Source: Wolfiporia cocos
Lineage: Eukaryota > Basidiomycota > Agaricomycetes > Polyporales > Phaeolaceae
NCBI GenBank assembly: GCA_029448655.1
Contig: JACCLO010000004.1
Location: forward strand, 1,240,001-1,304,000
Length of the DNA stretch: 64,000 nt
Direction of reading: 5' to 3'
Each line of letters starts with the position of its first letter. Position 1 is the stretch's first letter. Shown in pieces: positions 63,687 to 64,000 of the stretch. The translations under genes and the position numbers were made by a program. A model generated the notes under the pieces. That model searched no databases. It saw nothing but the letters and a program-made list of their open reading frames with translations, and was not told where the DNA came from.

Positions 63687-64000
63687 TGTTACGGATCGAA
63701 TATCCGTTCAGCTGAAATAACTAAGTCGAGTTACTCAGCGTATCGAGTAGCGCACTACTCGTCGGACTCAGCAGAGTCGAGCGTTGATATACTAGCTGCG
63801 GGCTTAATTGCTCAAGCCTTTGAGAACGAGTATAGGATCCTTGTAATTCAACAAGGTCGAGCTGAGGAACTCGACCAGTATTTACAGCAGAGTCTTTATA
63901 CTATGTTTCTGTAACCGGGGTCATAGTGTCCTTGGTACTGCTACCATTAAGTCCATAAGGTTAGTACGCTACGATAACTAAGCTGAAACGCTGCAGTTGA
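63687..64000 (-). repeat. 5' LTR of element A2 (partial)
   Basis: The first 314 bp in plus-strand order of the 536-bp LTR; the rest lies beyond the window. It holds the TATAAAG box and the self-primer segment. Confidence 0.93.

Larger units (their letters stand above)
56310..64000 (-). mobile_element. Ty3/Gypsy element A2 (right end beyond window)
   Basis: Minus-strand element: 3' LTR 56310-56845, ORF3, pol, gag, primer-binding site, then 5' LTR from 63687 running off the window. TGCAC precedes it at 56305-56309. Reading frames are long and recognisable but carry six in-frame TGA codons, all at likely CGA positions, and a damaged RT active site. It is therefore a dead copy. Its two LTRs differ at about 2% of the comparable positions. 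Confidence 0.95.

Noticed and set aside
1..64000. CRISPR arrays, bacterial operons, rRNA genes
   Set aside because: No spaced palindromic repeat arrays, Shine-Dalgarno-led operons or rRNA-like sequence seen; the window is clearly eukaryotic.

Overview
This window is a retrotransposon-rich stretch of a filamentous fungal genome, most likely an Agaricomycete basidiomycete (Polyporales-like; inferred). The evidence is host genes with many 50-60 bp GT-AG introns, a DUF6533-type relic, an F-box gene, a MULE relic, and chromovirus-type Ty3/Gypsy elements.

Layout. 1-11765 is the 5' part of a decayed Ty3 element (A1, minus strand, running off the left edge). It is split at 680/10664 by a complete, apparently intact Ty3 element B (681-10663; 699-bp LTRs that I read as identical). 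11766-16360 is mostly non-coding, with a six-unit minisatellite, a 572-bp TA-flanked MITE and one copy of a dispersed segment. 16361-34223 is Ty3 element D (plus strand, 371-bp LTRs), whose gag is split by a complete Ty3 element C (18074-27735, minus strand, 619-bp LTRs). 34224-42661 holds two more copies of the dispersed segment, a four-exon F-box gene, a truncated F-box copy and a probable transporter relic. 42662-43034 is a solo LTR of the D family. About 43040-46060 is a broken MULE transposase gene with a hAT-type MITE inside it. 46339-47055 and 53334-54048 are two copies, in opposite orientation, of a foldback element whose arms carry Pol III-like A and B boxes. 48846-50686 is an intact ten-exon MDR oxidoreductase gene. 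A DUF6533 relic lies near 52.3 kb. 56310-64000 is a second copy of element A (A2, minus strand), whose 5' LTR runs off the right edge.

How the elements work. All four Ty3 families encode Gag, an aspartic protease, RT, RNase H and integrase with a chromodomain or remnant, and all four also encode a dUTPase. The dUTPase lies at three different places: C-terminal to the chromodomain (B, C), between protease and RT (A), and between Gag and protease (D). In all four, the sequence just inside the 5' LTR is an 11-12 nt perfect complement of the LTR segment lying 32-37 nt after a TATA box. This is the Tf1-type self-priming arrangement, not tRNA priming. B and C also have an extra basic coiled-coil ORF before gag. 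A has an extra ORF after pol ending in two zinc knuckles. D has an unrecognised domain at the C-terminus of Pol that reads into the 3' LTR.

Decay. Most LTR and copy differences and all six in-frame stops of A2 fit CpG to TpG/CpA change, which suggests cytosine methylation of these repeats (inference).
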